DNA from: Brevibacterium sp. S111
GTDB lineage: Bacteria; Actinomycetota; Actinomycetes; Actinomycetales; Brevibacteriaceae
Assembly (NCBI RefSeq): GCF_004745075.1
Contig: NZ_RHFH01000007.1
Location: forward strand, 1 to 64,000
DNA: 64,000 nt
Direction of reading: 5' to 3'
Of the stretch, positions 45,010 through 54,060 are shown in pieces. Each line of letters begins with the position of its first letter. Position 1 is the stretch's first letter. The notes under the pieces are model-generated. The model made no database searches. It was not told the origin of the DNA and saw only the letters and a program-made list of their open reading frames with translations. The translations under genes and the position numbers were made by a program.

Positions 45010-46427
45010 CCATGCTCTCCGTCGCCGGGGCCCGGACGAAGGCGCGCGCTCGTCTGAACTCGTCCATGGCCGCCTGGGCCGCGGAGGGCAGCGGCGTAGT
45101 GCGCCTCGAGATCGCGCTCAAGCCGCCGACGGAGAAGCAGGTGCTCACCGATCAGGCTGCCGCCGCCGAGTGGGCCGGCAGCTGGAGGGCAGTCGAGGAG
45201 ACAGCCATCGGATGGGCCTCGCCGACGGCGCCGGGATCGGTCGCCGGGACTCGCTCGGGACTCGAGATCGACTGGGAAGACCGCAACTGGGCCCGGGTCG
45301 GTCGCCAACGCATTCCCCTCCGTGTGCGCCTGACCACCGCGGACGCGGTCGCTGATTTCGTCGGCGGCGAGTCCGCCCGCGACTGGCGGAGACTGCGCGA
45401 CCGGGCAGCGACGATCCGCGACCGATTCGCAGCTGAGCCGGGCAGCGTCGAACAGATCGACGCCGATGACCCGGACGGTCCCGGAGCCGGCGGCACCGGT
45501 GACGACGACGCACTCGCCGCCGCGATTCGGTCCCAGGCGAAGCGGATCCTCGGGTTGACCGACGCCGCGTTCACCACCGTCCTCGACGTCGTCGACTGGC
45601 TGCGCGGCCACCGGCTCGGAACACTGCGACCGAGGCAGCTGCCCATCCGCGGAGTCGACTCCAAGTGGTTCGAGACCCACCGCAGTCTTGTCACCGCACT
45701 CCTCGGCGGAATCGGGCACGCCGACGCCGTGACCGTCCTCGACGCCGAACCGCGACTGCGTCTGCGCATCCTCGACCCGGCCCTGAGGGTCACGGCGGAG
45801 CCCGCCGCTCCGGCCACCGGCCAGGCGGCCGATATCAGCCTGGCCGGCCTCGATGACATCACCGCACCGATCTCGCAGCTCGGCCGCCTGCCCATCGCCC
45901 CGCAGTTGGTCTTCGTCTTCGAGAACCTCGAATCCGTGCTCGCCATGCCCGCCTGGCCGGCCGCCGTGGCCGTCCATGGTTCCGGCTATGCCGTCGACGG
46001 GGTGGCTCGGTTCGACTGGATTGCCGACGCCCGAGTGATCTATTGGGGTGACCTCGACTCTCACGGGTTCGCGATCCTCAATAGGCTGCGCAGCCACCTG
46101 CCGGCCGTCGAATCCGTGCTCATGGACGAAGCGAACCTGCTCGCCCACCGGGACCTGTGGGTGCCCGAACCGAAACCGAGCACCGGCACGTTCGCCCACC
46201 TCACCGGCACGGAACTGCGTGCCCTCGACCGGATCCGCGCCGAAGGCAACGTCCGGCTCGAACAGGAACGCATCCCCTGGGACACGGCACTGAACCGACT
46301 GCGGACCGCGGTCGGAAACCCGACGCCGAGCCGCCTCGGCGAAGGGGAGGGCGATCTCGGTGCGGGGACGAGACGTGGCACGGAAACGGAGCGTCTCCTC
46401 GGCGAAGGCGACGATGACGACGGATAA
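45006..46427 (+). CDS. jetD: Wadjet protein JetD (DUF3322-DUF2220, Toprim-type nuclease)
   Basis: 473 residues. The N-terminal DUF3322 region binds DNA ends or other subunits; the C-terminal DUF2220 half is Toprim-like, with the Glu in VFVFENLESVLA and the DxD in YWGDLDSHGFAIL (Asp349, Asp351), as in Spo11/topoisomerase VI. JetD cleaves the plasmid DNA trapped by JetABC. All the visible metal ligands are present, so the nuclease should be active. An acidic Gly-rich insert near 160-175 and tail are low complexity. Coupled to jetC by ATGA. Confidence 0.94.
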   Translation: MTMLSVAGARTKARARLNSSMAAWAAEGSGVVRLEIALKPPTEKQVLTDQAAAAEWAGSWRAVEETAIGWASPTAPGSVAGTRSGLEIDWEDRNWARVGRQRIPLRVRLTTADAVADFVGGESARDWRRLRDRAATIRDRFAAEPGSVEQIDADDPDGPGAGGTGDDDALAAAIRSQAKRILGLTDAAFTTVLDVVDWLRGHRLGTLRPRQLPIRGVDSKWFETHRSLVTALLGGIGHADAVTVLDAEPRLRLRILDPALRVTAEPAAPATGQAADISLAGLDDITAPISQLGRLPIAPQLVFVFENLESVLAMPAWPAAVAVHGSGYAVDGVARFDWIADARVIYWGDLDSHGFAILNRLRSHLPAVESVLMDEANLLAHRDLWVPEPKPSTGTFAHLTGTELRALDRIRAEGNVRLEQERIPWDTALNRLRTAVGNPTPSRLGEGEGDLGAGTRRGTETERLLGEGDDDDG

Positions 46428-47580
46428 ACCGCGCGGAGGACTGACCGCCCTGTGCATCGCGGAGTTGGTCTGCTGGGGCCTGCTCTACTACTCGCTGCCC
46501 GTCGCGGTCACCCCGATCTCAGCGGATATGGGCTGGAGCCATACGACGGTGACGGCAGCACTGACGATCGGACTCATCGTCTCGGCGCTCATGGGACCCC
46601 GCGTCGGGCGGATGCTCGACGAGCACGGGCCGCGGCTGATCATGGGCGCGGGCACGCTCATCGGCGTCATCGCGCTCGGACTCGTGGCGGTCGCCCCGAA
46701 CCTCGTCGTCTTCTTCTTCGCCTGGATCCTCGCGGGCTTCGCTCAGGCTGCGACCCTCTACCCGCCGGCCTTCGCCGTCGTCACCCGCTGGTACGGGAAC
46801 GAACGGACGAAGCCGCTGACGACGATCACGCTCGTCGGTGGGCTCGCCTCGACGGTGTTCGCGCCGATCATCGCCTGGCTCATCGACGTCTGCGGATGGC
46901 GGGGCACCTATGGCATCCTCGCCGGTCTGCTCGCGGTCCTGGCACTGCCGATGCATCTGCTCTTCCTCAACCGGAGATGGACCGACGAAGCGGCCGCGGA
47001 CCGGGTGCGACCGAGCCGGGCCGAACTGCGGACGATCACCCGGCACCCGCGCTTCATCATCCTGCAGATCGCGGTGGCCATCGCGACCTTCACCCTCTTC
47101 GCGTTGACGATCAACATCATCCCCGTCCTCATCGAACGCGGAGCCGGGTACAGTCTCGCCGCGATCGCCCTCGGGCTCGTCGGCTTCGGTCAGGTGGCGG
47201 GACGCTTCGGCTATCCGAGCCTGGAGCGGCACACGAGTCCGCGTGCCCGCACCGTCCTGCTCTTCGCCGCCGGCGCCCTCGGGCTGTGGCTGCTGGCGCT
47301 GGTGCCGAGCCCGATCTGGATGCTCATCGGCATCGCCATGGTCACCGGGGGAGTGCGCGGCTGCATGACCCTCTTCCAGGCCACAGCCGTGTCCGACCGT
47401 TGGGGGACGAAGAACTTCGGAGCCATCAACGGCGTCTTCGTCGCCCCCATCACCGCCGGAACGGCTCTGGCCCCCGTGGCCGGGCCCGCCCTGGCCGATG
47501 TCATCGGCGGTTACGGCTGGATGTCGATGACCATGGCCGGACTGCTGACCCTGGCGACCGTGCTCTCGGCCCGGACCTGA
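46414..47580 (+). CDS. MFS transporter
   Basis: 388 residues with 12 predicted helices. GRMLDEHGPRLIMGAG is the MFS motif A-like loop between helices 2 and 3, and it ends NGVFVAPITAGTALAPVAGP. Substrate unknown (drug or small-molecule efflux family). The chosen ATG at 46414 overlaps the end of jetD by 14 bases and gives a normal N-terminus; it is therefore co-transcribed with the Wadjet genes, although MFS proteins are not a known part of this system. Confidence 0.85.
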   Translation: MTTDKPRGGLTALCIAELVCWGLLYYSLPVAVTPISADMGWSHTTVTAALTIGLIVSALMGPRVGRMLDEHGPRLIMGAGTLIGVIALGLVAVAPNLVVFFFAWILAGFAQAATLYPPAFAVVTRWYGNERTKPLTTITLVGGLASTVFAPIIAWLIDVCGWRGTYGILAGLLAVLALPMHLLFLNRRWTDEAAADRVRPSRAELRTITRHPRFIILQIAVAIATFTLFALTINIIPVLIERGAGYSLAAIALGLVGFGQVAGRFGYPSLERHTSPRARTVLLFAAGALGLWLLALVPSPIWMLIGIAMVTGGVRGCMTLFQATAVSDRWGTKNFGAINGVFVAPITAGTALAPVAGPALADVIGGYGWMSMTMAGLLTLATVLSART

Positions 47581-47994
47581 GAGGGCCCTCCCAGCCGACC
47601 CTCGCATCGGCAAGCCGGCAGTATGGGCGCTCGAAGAGCAGATCGCGAAGGTCGGAGTTGCTCGAGCTTCAACTGCGGATTTCAATACAGCACGCGTTTC
47701 GAGTTCTGCTGCCTTCGGTTCAGGCAGATCGTTATACGGTTCGGTCGGCATCCACATGTGCAAAGTCGATTGCTGCATTCGCGGAACGTGTAAAAGAAAT
47801 GGCGAATTCTTTACACGTCCTGTCGATATGGCAATCTGCCTGTCACGTCCGGACCGTCCCAGCTGCTTCGCGCTGTCACTGCTCTCACATATCCAGCCGG
47901 TGGACTCGGGGATAGACTGACGGTGCGGTCCACGCATACGCCGGGGAACGCAGACGAGCTACCTCGGCGTTCGTGTTTCAACGGAAGGAAGTCA
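47581..47994. promoter_or_regulatory. 414-base non-coding region upstream of poxB
   Basis: No gene is supported here. G+C is lower than elsewhere in 47670-47830. An AT-rich inverted repeat ACGTGTAAA (47786-47794) / TTTACACGT (47810-47818) could be an operator or a terminator. TAGACT at 47913-47918 is a good -10 candidate, giving a leader of about 70 bases for poxB. Confidence 0.5.
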
Positions 47995-49710
47995 ATGCCC
48001 ACCGTCGCCAGAAACATCGTCGATACCCTCGTGGCCAGCGGAGTCCAGCGCGTCTACGGCATCCCCGGAGACTCGCTCAACGGCTTCACCGATGCGCTGC
48101 GGGTCAACCCTCAGCTCGACTGGGTCCATGTCCGCCACGAGGAGGCCGCCTCCTTCGCCGCCAGCGGTGAGGCCGCACTGACCGGCCAGCTGGCCGTGTG
48201 CGCCGGCAGCTGCGGGCCCGGCAACCTCCACCTCATCAACGGTCTCTACGATGCCCAGCGGTCGCGAGTTCCCGTGTTGGCGATCGCCGCACAGATCCCC
48301 AGCGACGAGATCGGTTCGAACTACTTCCAGGAGACCCACCCGACCGAGCTGTTCCGCGAATGCAGCGTCTACGTCGAAAACGTGGCCACTGCCGAGCAGA
48401 TGCCCCGGCTGCTGCGCATCGCCATGCGCGAGGCCGTCGAGAAGCGCGGCGTCGCGGTCCTCGTCATCCCCGGTGACATCGGCCTGACCGAGATCAGCGC
48501 CGCCGCCGAGGTGGTCCGGTCCTATCCCTCGCACGTGATCCCCGCCGAATCCCAGGTCGAGGCCGCCGCGAAGGCGCTCAACAAGGGCAAGAAGGTCACG
48601 ATCCTCGCCGGCGCCGGCACCGAGGGCGCTCATGATGAGCTCATCGCCATCGCCGACAAGCTGCAGGCACCGATCGTCCACGCCCTGCGCGGCAAGGAAT
48701 TCGTCGAGTACGACAACCCCTTCGACGTGGGCATGACAGGTCTGCTCGGCTTCTCCTCCGGCTATCACGCGCTCAAGGGCTGCGACACCCTGCTCATGCT
48801 CGGAACCGACCTGCCCTATCAGCAGTTCTATCCCGAAGACGCGACCGTCATCCAGGTCGACGTGCGCGGCTCCCAGATCGGGCGGCGCACCCCGGTCGAC
48901 ATCGGCCTGGTGGGGACGGTGGCCGATACCGTCGACTCACTGCTGCCTCTCATCAAGGGTCACCGCAGCAGTTCTCATCTCAAGACGATGACCAAGCACT
49001 ATGCGAAGACCCGCAAGGAGCTCGACGAACTCGCCACACCGTCGAAGCGCACCATCCACCCGCAGTACCTCACCCGGCTCATCGACGAGATGGCCGATGA
49101 TGATGCGGTCTTCGTCCCGGATGTGGGATCACCGGTGACCTGGGCGGCGAGGTATCTGACGATGAACGGCAAGCGCCGCCTCATCGGCTCCTTTAGCCAC
49201 GGCTCCATGGCCAACGCCCTGTCCCAGAGCGTCGGAGTGCAGTCAGCGTTCGAGGACCGACAGACCATTGCGCTCGCCGGTGACGGCGGACTGTCGATGC
49301 TGCTGGGCGAACTCATCACGCTCACCCAGAACAAGCTGCCGGTGAAGACGGTCGTGTACAACAACTCCTCGCTCAACTTCGTCGAGCTCGAGATGAAGGC
49401 CGCCGGTTTCGTCACCTTCGGCACCGAGCTCAACAACCCCGACTTCTCCACCATCGCCGAGGCGGTCGGGATCAAGGGGTTCCGCGTCGAGAAGTCCAAG
49501 GACCTGCCGAAGGTGGTGCGTGAGTTCCTCGCCTACGACGGGCCCGCAGTCCTCGACGTCGTCACCGAGCGGCAGGAGCTGTCGATGCCGCCGACGATCA
49601 CCGCCGACCAGGCCAAGGGCTTCGCCCTCTACGCCATCCGCACGGTGATGTCGGGCAAGGGCGATGAACTCATCGACCTCGCACGGACGAATATCCGCCA
49701 GCTCTTCTGA
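47995..49710 (+). CDS. poxB: Pyruvate dehydrogenase (quinone)/pyruvate oxidase, PoxB type
   Basis: 571 residues, full length for the thiamine-diphosphate enzyme family. The three domains are clear: the Pyr domain with VYGIPGDSLNGFTDAL and the catalytic Glu in VRHEEAASFAASGEAALTG; the FAD-like domain with GKKVTILAGAGTEGAHDELI; and the PP domain with the ThDP motif GDGGLSMLLGEL to YNNSS. PoxB-type enzymes convert pyruvate to acetate and CO2 and pass electrons to quinone, in the cytosol on the membrane. AAGGAAG precedes the ATG. It appears monocistronic. Confidence 0.92.
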   Translation: MPTVARNIVDTLVASGVQRVYGIPGDSLNGFTDALRVNPQLDWVHVRHEEAASFAASGEAALTGQLAVCAGSCGPGNLHLINGLYDAQRSRVPVLAIAAQIPSDEIGSNYFQETHPTELFRECSVYVENVATAEQMPRLLRIAMREAVEKRGVAVLVIPGDIGLTEISAAAEVVRSYPSHVIPAESQVEAAAKALNKGKKVTILAGAGTEGAHDELIAIADKLQAPIVHALRGKEFVEYDNPFDVGMTGLLGFSSGYHALKGCDTLLMLGTDLPYQQFYPEDATVIQVDVRGSQIGRRTPVDIGLVGTVADTVDSLLPLIKGHRSSSHLKTMTKHYAKTRKELDELATPSKRTIHPQYLTRLIDEMADDDAVFVPDVGSPVTWAARYLTMNGKRRLIGSFSHGSMANALSQSVGVQSAFEDRQTIALAGDGGLSMLLGELITLTQNKLPVKTVVYNNSSLNFVELEMKAAGFVTFGTELNNPDFSTIAEAVGIKGFRVEKSKDLPKVVREFLAYDGPAVLDVVTERQELSMPPTITADQAKGFALYAIRTVMSGKGDELIDLARTNIRQLF

Positions 49711-49711
49711 C

Positions 49712-49759
49712 GCTGCGCCTGACGCCACGCCTGAGGCTGCGCCTGACGCCACGCCTGAG
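49712..49759. repeat. 24-bp perfect tandem repeat, two copies
   Basis: GCTGCGCCTGACGCCACGCC plus four more bases is repeated exactly at 49712-49735 and 49736-49759, immediately after the poxB stop codon. A partial third copy may follow. Confidence 0.75.
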
Positions 49760-49767
49760 GCCTCTGC

Positions 49768-49835
49768 CGAGAAACAGGTTGAGTGCCGAGAAACGGGGGT
49801 GCACTCCCGCGTCTCGGCACTCAACCTGTTTCTCG
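49768..49835. repeat. Long perfect hairpin (24-bp arms) between poxB and ribH
   Basis: The arms 49768-49791 and 49812-49835 are exactly complementary over 24 bp, with a small inner CGGG/CCCG stem in the loop. It lies between converging genes, so it may end transcription from both sides. The arm ends AACCTGTTTCTC, like the arm of the repeat at 2036-2105 (AACCTGATTCTC), suggesting a family. Confidence 0.75.
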
Positions 49836-49857
49836 ATGAAACCGGGAGAGGTGCTGG

Positions 49858-50328
49858 TCAGCGGAGACTGTAAGGGGCCAGGGCCTGAGCGGTGACGAGG
49901 GCTGCGGTCATCGCCTCATGCCCCTTGTCTTCCTGCGATCCCTCGAGCCCGGCACGGTCGAGCCCCTGCTGTTCGGTGTCACAGGTGAGCACGCCGAAGC
50001 CCACGGGCTTGCCGGAGTCGATGGCCACACGGTTGAGGCCGTCGGTGGCGGCCTGGCAGACGTAGTCGAAGTGCGGAGTGCCACCGCGGATGACCACGCC
50101 GAGGGCGACGACCGCGTCGAAGTGCGGCATCAGTCGTGCCGCGGCGACCGGCAGTTCGAAGCTGCCGGGAACGCGGATGAGCGTGGCTTCGGCACCGGCC
50201 TCGGCGGCGGCGCGTTGGGCTCCGTCGACGAGTCCGTCCATGATCTGGGTGTGCCAGGAGGCAGCGACGATGGCGACGCGCAGATCGGCGGCGTCGACGG
50301 TGAGTGCGGGGGCTCCGGAATGGGCCAT
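49858..50328 (-). CDS. ribH: 6,7-dimethyl-8-ribityllumazine synthase (RibH)
   Basis: 156 residues, normal for the icosahedral lumazine synthase. Visible: [44 protein letters not shown] and [20 protein letters not shown], which form the active site. It condenses 3,4-dihydroxy-2-butanone 4-phosphate with the ribitylaminouracil product of RibD. AAAGGAC lies upstream. It is the last gene of the rib operon, 136 bases after ribBA. Confidence 0.95.
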   Translation of the reverse strand: MAHSGAPALTVDAADLRVAIVAASWHTQIMDGLVDGAQRAAAEAGAEATLIRVPGSFELPVAAARLMPHFDAVVALGVVIRGGTPHFDYVCQAATDGLNRVAIDSGKPVGFGVLTCDTEQQGLDRAGLEGSQEDKGHEAMTAALVTAQALAPYSLR

Positions 50329-50464
50329 GGGTATGTCCTTTGCTCAAGGGCTCGGGTGAGCCTGTCGTGCGGGTTCGGAAGAGCCTGGTTCGTTCCTGAC
50401 GAGAGTGCGGTGACCCCGTCGTGGTCTTCGTATGATCGGTGCCGCCAGGGCCGGCGGCTGAGCG

Positions 50465-51850
50465 TCAGCTGGCGACGGCCCCGGTGGATTCGGCGCTGTC
50501 GCGGGCAGTCCCCGTGACCTCGGGCAGCGTGAGCGCATGGTGCATGCGTTCGCGCTTCGTGGCCAGGTAGTGGGTGTTCTCCGGGCGGGCGGCGACCTCG
50601 AGCGAGACCACCGCCTCGACCGTGATGCCCAGCTTCTCCAGTGCTGCCGTCTTCGCCGGGTTGTTCGTCAGCAGTCGGATGCGTGTGAGACCGAGCGAAC
50701 GCAGAATCGCTGCGGCGGCACGGTAGTCGCGGGCATCATCGGTGAACCCGAGGTCACGATTCGCATCCACCGTGTCTCGGCCCTGATCCTGCAGCGCATA
50801 GGCACGCAGCTTGTTGCTCAGTCCGATCCCGCGGCCCTCATGCCCGGTCAGGTAGATCACGGCCCCTCCACGGTCGGCGACGAGATCGAGCGCCCGGTCG
50901 AGCTGCTCCCCGCAGTCACACCGATGCGAACCGAAGACATCCCCGGTCAGGCACTCCGAATGCACACGCACCAAGGGCGCCGGACCGTCAGATGCAGAGT
51001 CCAACGATCCCGCGAACACGCCGAGGTGGTCGTGCCCGTCGATCGTGAACGCGCGGGCCCGCAGGCTCCCGTGCTTCGTCGGCAGCGGAACCTCCGCGGT
51101 CGTCAGCAGGGGCTCGTCTCCCGCCGGTGACTCGGCGCCGGACATCGCGGAAGTTGCAGAGGTCTCGGTGCCGGTCAGTGCGGAAGACCCCGTCGACGAC
51201 GCCTCGTCGACGCCGCCTGCATCCCGGGCATCGAGGTAGGCGATGAGCTGCTCGATGGAGACCATGACGAGGTCGTTCGCATCGGCGAAGTCACGGACCG
51301 CGTCGAAGCGCATCATCGAACCGTCGTCGTGGACCACCTCGGCGATCATCGCCACCGGCTGCGCACCGGCCAGGCGCGCGAACTCGACACCCGCTTCGGT
51401 GTGGCCCGGGCGTTCGCGGACCCCGCCGTCCTTCGCGACGAGCGGGAAGATGTGACCGGGCCGCGAGATCGCTGCCGGATCGGGGATCGCTGCGGCGAGC
51501 ACCCGGCCGGTCTCGGCACGTTCGGCGGCGCTGATTCCCGTGGTCACTCCCACTGCGTCGCAGCTGATCGTGTAGGCGGTGCCCTTCGGGTCCTCGTTGT
51601 CGGTGACCATCGGCGGCAGTCGCAGGGCACCGGCGCGGTCGGCGGTCATAGGAGCGCAGATGACGCCCGAGGTGTGGCGGACGAAGAAGCCGATCGTCGC
51701 GGCGTCCGCGTATTCGGCGGCCATGATGAGGTCGCCTTCGTTCTCCCTGTCCTCATCGTCGACGACGAGGATGGGACGGCCGGCGGCGACGGCGGAGATG
51801 GCCGCGTCGATCGGGTCGAGACGGCTGGCGTGAGCGACTGAATCAGTCAT
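50465..51850 (-). CDS. ribBA: Bifunctional DHBP synthase / GTP cyclohydrolase II (RibBA)
   Basis: 461 residues. The N-terminal RibB domain has VVDDEDRENEGDLIMAAE and HTEAGVEFARLAG; the C-terminal RibA domain has zinc-binding HSECLTGDVFGSHRCDCGEQ and GHEGRGIGLSNKLRAYALQD. It supplies both riboflavin precursors, from ribulose 5-phosphate and from GTP. A Ser/Thr/Ala-rich linker of 40 residues joins the domains. The ATG at 51850 follows AAGGAG and overlaps the end of ribE by eight bases. Confidence 0.96.
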   Translation of the reverse strand: MTDSVAHASRLDPIDAAISAVAAGRPILVVDDEDRENEGDLIMAAEYADAATIGFFVRHTSGVICAPMTADRAGALRLPPMVTDNEDPKGTAYTISCDAVGVTTGISAAERAETGRVLAAAIPDPAAISRPGHIFPLVAKDGGVRERPGHTEAGVEFARLAGAQPVAMIAEVVHDDGSMMRFDAVRDFADANDLVMVSIEQLIAYLDARDAGGVDEASSTGSSALTGTETSATSAMSGAESPAGDEPLLTTAEVPLPTKHGSLRARAFTIDGHDHLGVFAGSLDSASDGPAPLVRVHSECLTGDVFGSHRCDCGEQLDRALDLVADRGGAVIYLTGHEGRGIGLSNKLRAYALQDQGRDTVDANRDLGFTDDARDYRAAAAILRSLGLTRIRLLTNNPAKTAALEKLGITVEAVVSLEVAARPENTHYLATKRERMHHALTLPEVTGTARDSAESTGAVAS

Positions 51851-52505
51851 GATCGACTCCTTGCTGAGTGCTGTTGTGCGTCGTAGACGATGAGAAGGAC
51901 AGGAGGCGGGCGGTGTACTTCGCGAGCACATCGACTTCGATGTTCACGGCCGCGCCGACCTCGAGCTCGCCGAAGGTCGTATGGGTCAGGGTGGCCGGGA
52001 TGAGGCCGACCTCGACCCACGCGTTGGGGGCCGAGGGTTCGGACACGGCGGTCAGGGTCAGGGACACTCCGTTGAGGGCGATGGATCCCTTGACCGCTGT
52101 CAGCGGAGCGAGGTCGTTCGGGACCGCGATGCGCAGGGTCGACCAGTCGGGCCGGTCGATGCGGTCGATGAGTTCGCCGCGTCCGTCGACGTGGCCTTGG
52201 ACGACGTGACCGTCGAAGCGCCCCGAGGCGGGTGTGCAGCGTTCCAGGTTGACCCGGTCGCCGGTGCCCAGCGTGCCGAGCCCGGTCAGACGCAGCGTCT
52301 CGCCCATCACCTCGGCGGTGAAGCGTCCCGGCTTCTGCGCAGCGGACCGTCTCGTCGAGGTCAGGCAGACGCCGTTGACGGCCAGCGATCCGCCGAGGTC
52401 GAGATCGGCGACGAGATCGCCGGCATCGATGGTGATCGCGGCCGAATCGTTCGTGTGCTCGATGGTCTCGACGGTGCCGAGTCCTTCGATGATTCCGGTG
52501 AACAT
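51843..52505 (-). CDS. ribE: Riboflavin synthase (alpha subunit)
   Basis: 220 residues made of two similar lumazine-binding halves, each with an LNGVxLT motif (SLAVNGVCLTS and SIALNGVSLTLT). The N-terminus MFTGIIEGLGTV is characteristic. It forms riboflavin from two molecules of the RibH product. It follows ribD by 76 bases in the same operon. Confidence 0.95.
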   Translation of the reverse strand: MFTGIIEGLGTVETIEHTNDSAAITIDAGDLVADLDLGGSLAVNGVCLTSTRRSAAQKPGRFTAEVMGETLRLTGLGTLGTGDRVNLERCTPASGRFDGHVVQGHVDGRGELIDRIDRPDWSTLRIAVPNDLAPLTAVKGSIALNGVSLTLTAVSEPSAPNAWVEVGLIPATLTHTTFGELEVGAAVNIEVDVLAKYTARLLSFSSSTTHNSTQQGVDHD

Positions 52506-52581
52506 GTGCCTCCGTGATGCTGAAGTCGTGGTGCTGAACAGTGAGTGTCGAGTGGGGCAGCGGTGGGCCGGCTGCGTGTCG

Positions 52582-53727
52582 TCAGGGGCCCGGTGGGCCT
52601 GAGACGGTCGATCCTGAACCCGTCGACCCTGCCCCTGTCGACTCTGAAACCGGCGGGGCGGATCCCGGTGGTGTCGTCTCTGTGGCGAAGTGGAGCAGGA
52701 AGTCGGGGCCGAGCGTTGAGAGGGCGGGCACCTCGGTGTCGTCGGGGACCAGTCGAAGCGCCTCGCTGAGGGTGCCGATATTGAGCCCTTCGATGCTGCG
52801 CCGGCCCGGGCCGATCAGCAGCGGCGCCTGATAGCAGAAGACCTCATCGACGACACCGGCGGCGAAGAAGGCGGCGAGGATCCGCGGCCCGCCCTCGACG
52901 AGGAGGTGGCGGACCTTCTCCTCGTGCAGTCGGTCCAGGGCTTCGCCGATGTCATGGGTGCGCAGCCGGAGGATGTCGGGGTTGAGCGCGAGGAAGGATT
53001 CGGCGGGCAGCTCGGTGTCACCGAGCACGACGGGCCGCGGCTGATTCGGCAGGGCGGTCCCGTCCGCTTCGCGGGCGTTGAGTCGCGGATCATCGGCCAG
53101 CGCCGTGCCGGTGCCGACGAGGATGGCATCGACGCGAGAGCGGATCTCATGGGCGTGCGCCCGGGACTGCGCCGAGGTGATCCATTGGCTGGTCCCGTCG
53201 GCGGCGGCAACGGCCCCGTCGAGGCTCTGCGCGATCTTCACCGTGACGAAGGGCCGGCCCTCGGACATCGCCGAGACCCACCGGGCGTTGAGAGCGCGGG
53301 AGTCCGCGCGGTGCAGTCCCGAACGCACCGTGAGTCCCGCCTCGGCGAGGATCTCACCGCCACCGGCGGCCAGCGGATTCGGGTCGGGCGCGGCGAAGAC
53401 GACGGACGGGATTCCGGCGGAGCGGATCGCCTCGGTGCACGGCCCCGTCCGACCGTAGTGGGAGCAGGGTTCGAGCGTGACGAACAGCGTCGAAGCGGAG
53501 AGGTCGATGTCGAGATCGTGAGCGGTGGTGATGGCATCGACTTCGGCGTGTGGAGTGCCGGCGCCACGGTGATGGCCGGTGACGATCTGGCCGTCGTCGG
53601 TCAGGATTGCGGCGCCCACGAGCGGATTCGCCCCGCGGAATCCTTCGCGGGCCGCGTTGAGGGCCGCGGTCATCGCCGCGGATTCGAGTTCGGTGAACTC
53701 CGCTGCCTCCGTGAGCTGCGCGCCCAT
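52582..53727 (-). CDS. ribD: Bifunctional riboflavin deaminase/reductase (RibD)
   Basis: 381 residues. Deaminase domain: zinc-binding HAEVDAI and PCSHYGRTGPC, with the catalytic Glu of HAE. Reductase domain: VTVKIAQSLDGAVAAADGTS, LLVEGGPRILAAFFAAG and a Gly/Ser-rich extra tail of 25 residues. It makes 5-amino-6-ribitylamino-uracil phosphate. It is the first gene behind the FMN riboswitch; its ribosome-binding site GGGAGG forms the 3' arm of the terminator hairpin directly upstream. Confidence 0.95.
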   Translation of the reverse strand: MGAQLTEAAEFTELESAAMTAALNAAREGFRGANPLVGAAILTDDGQIVTGHHRGAGTPHAEVDAITTAHDLDIDLSASTLFVTLEPCSHYGRTGPCTEAIRSAGIPSVVFAAPDPNPLAAGGGEILAEAGLTVRSGLHRADSRALNARWVSAMSEGRPFVTVKIAQSLDGAVAAADGTSQWITSAQSRAHAHEIRSRVDAILVGTGTALADDPRLNAREADGTALPNQPRPVVLGDTELPAESFLALNPDILRLRTHDIGEALDRLHEEKVRHLLVEGGPRILAAFFAAGVVDEVFCYQAPLLIGPGRRSIEGLNIGTLSEALRLVPDDTEVPALSTLGPDFLLHFATETTPPGSAPPVSESTGAGSTGSGSTVSGPPGP

Positions 53728-53728
53728 G

Positions 53729-53757
53729 AAAAAACCTCCCGAGCCTTCGCCGGGAGG
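53729..53757 (-). terminator. Riboswitch terminator that contains the ribD ribosome-binding site
   Basis: On the minus strand CCTCCCG (53757-53751 region) pairs with CGGGAGG (53741-53735), nine-base loop, followed by six T. The GGGAGG of the 3' arm is the ribD Shine-Dalgarno, seven bases before the ATG. Formation of the hairpin should therefore both stop transcription and hide the ribosome site. Confidence 0.8.
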
Positions 53758-53840
53758 GAGGATATTGCGGGTGCAACCATCAGAGCGGCCGGACGCTGAC
53801 GGCGGTGCATGCGAATGCACGGCTCCACAGCGGCCGAGGC

Positions 53841-53970
53841 CACCATGCTCCTCCCATCCAGACTCTGACTGTCGGTTTCGGAATTTCACCGAATCAACCG
53901 CCTGCACGAATGCCAGCGGGTCGCGGACTATGACCGCCGGTACGGAATTTCACCGTCCCCGGAACATGTG
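53841..53970 (-). ncRNA. FMN riboswitch (RFN element)
   Basis: The minus strand shows the RFN conserved blocks in order: GGTGAAATTCCG, ACCGGCGGT, AGTCCGCGACCCGC, GGTGAAATTCCGAAACCGAC, AGTCAGAGTCTGGATGGGAG. The outer stem P1 can form between CACATGTTCC (near 53970) and GGAGCATGGTG (near 53841). It lies upstream of ribD, so FMN binding would shut off the whole operon. This family controls riboflavin genes widely in bacteria. Confidence 0.96.
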
Positions 53971-53975
53971 AGGCC

Positions 53976-53981
53976 AGATTA
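53976..53981 (-). promoter_or_regulatory. -10 box of the rib operon
   Basis: TAATCT on the minus strand (plus-strand AGATTA at 53976-53981) would place transcription start near 53969, at the 5' end of the riboswitch. The same hexamer serves the LysE-family gene at 62918-62923. A clear -35 box is not seen. Confidence 0.5.
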
Positions 53982-54060
53982 GCACGACCATCGCCGAGGC
54001 GGATGTGGCGTCCGTCACAAGCTGACCTCCGCGTCCGGCGGCGCCGGATTTGCCGTGATG

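Noticed and set aside
47581..47994. Search for a tRNA or small RNA gene in the low-GC gap
   Set aside because: No cloverleaf, CCA end or T-loop consensus could be recognised; only one short inverted repeat is seen.
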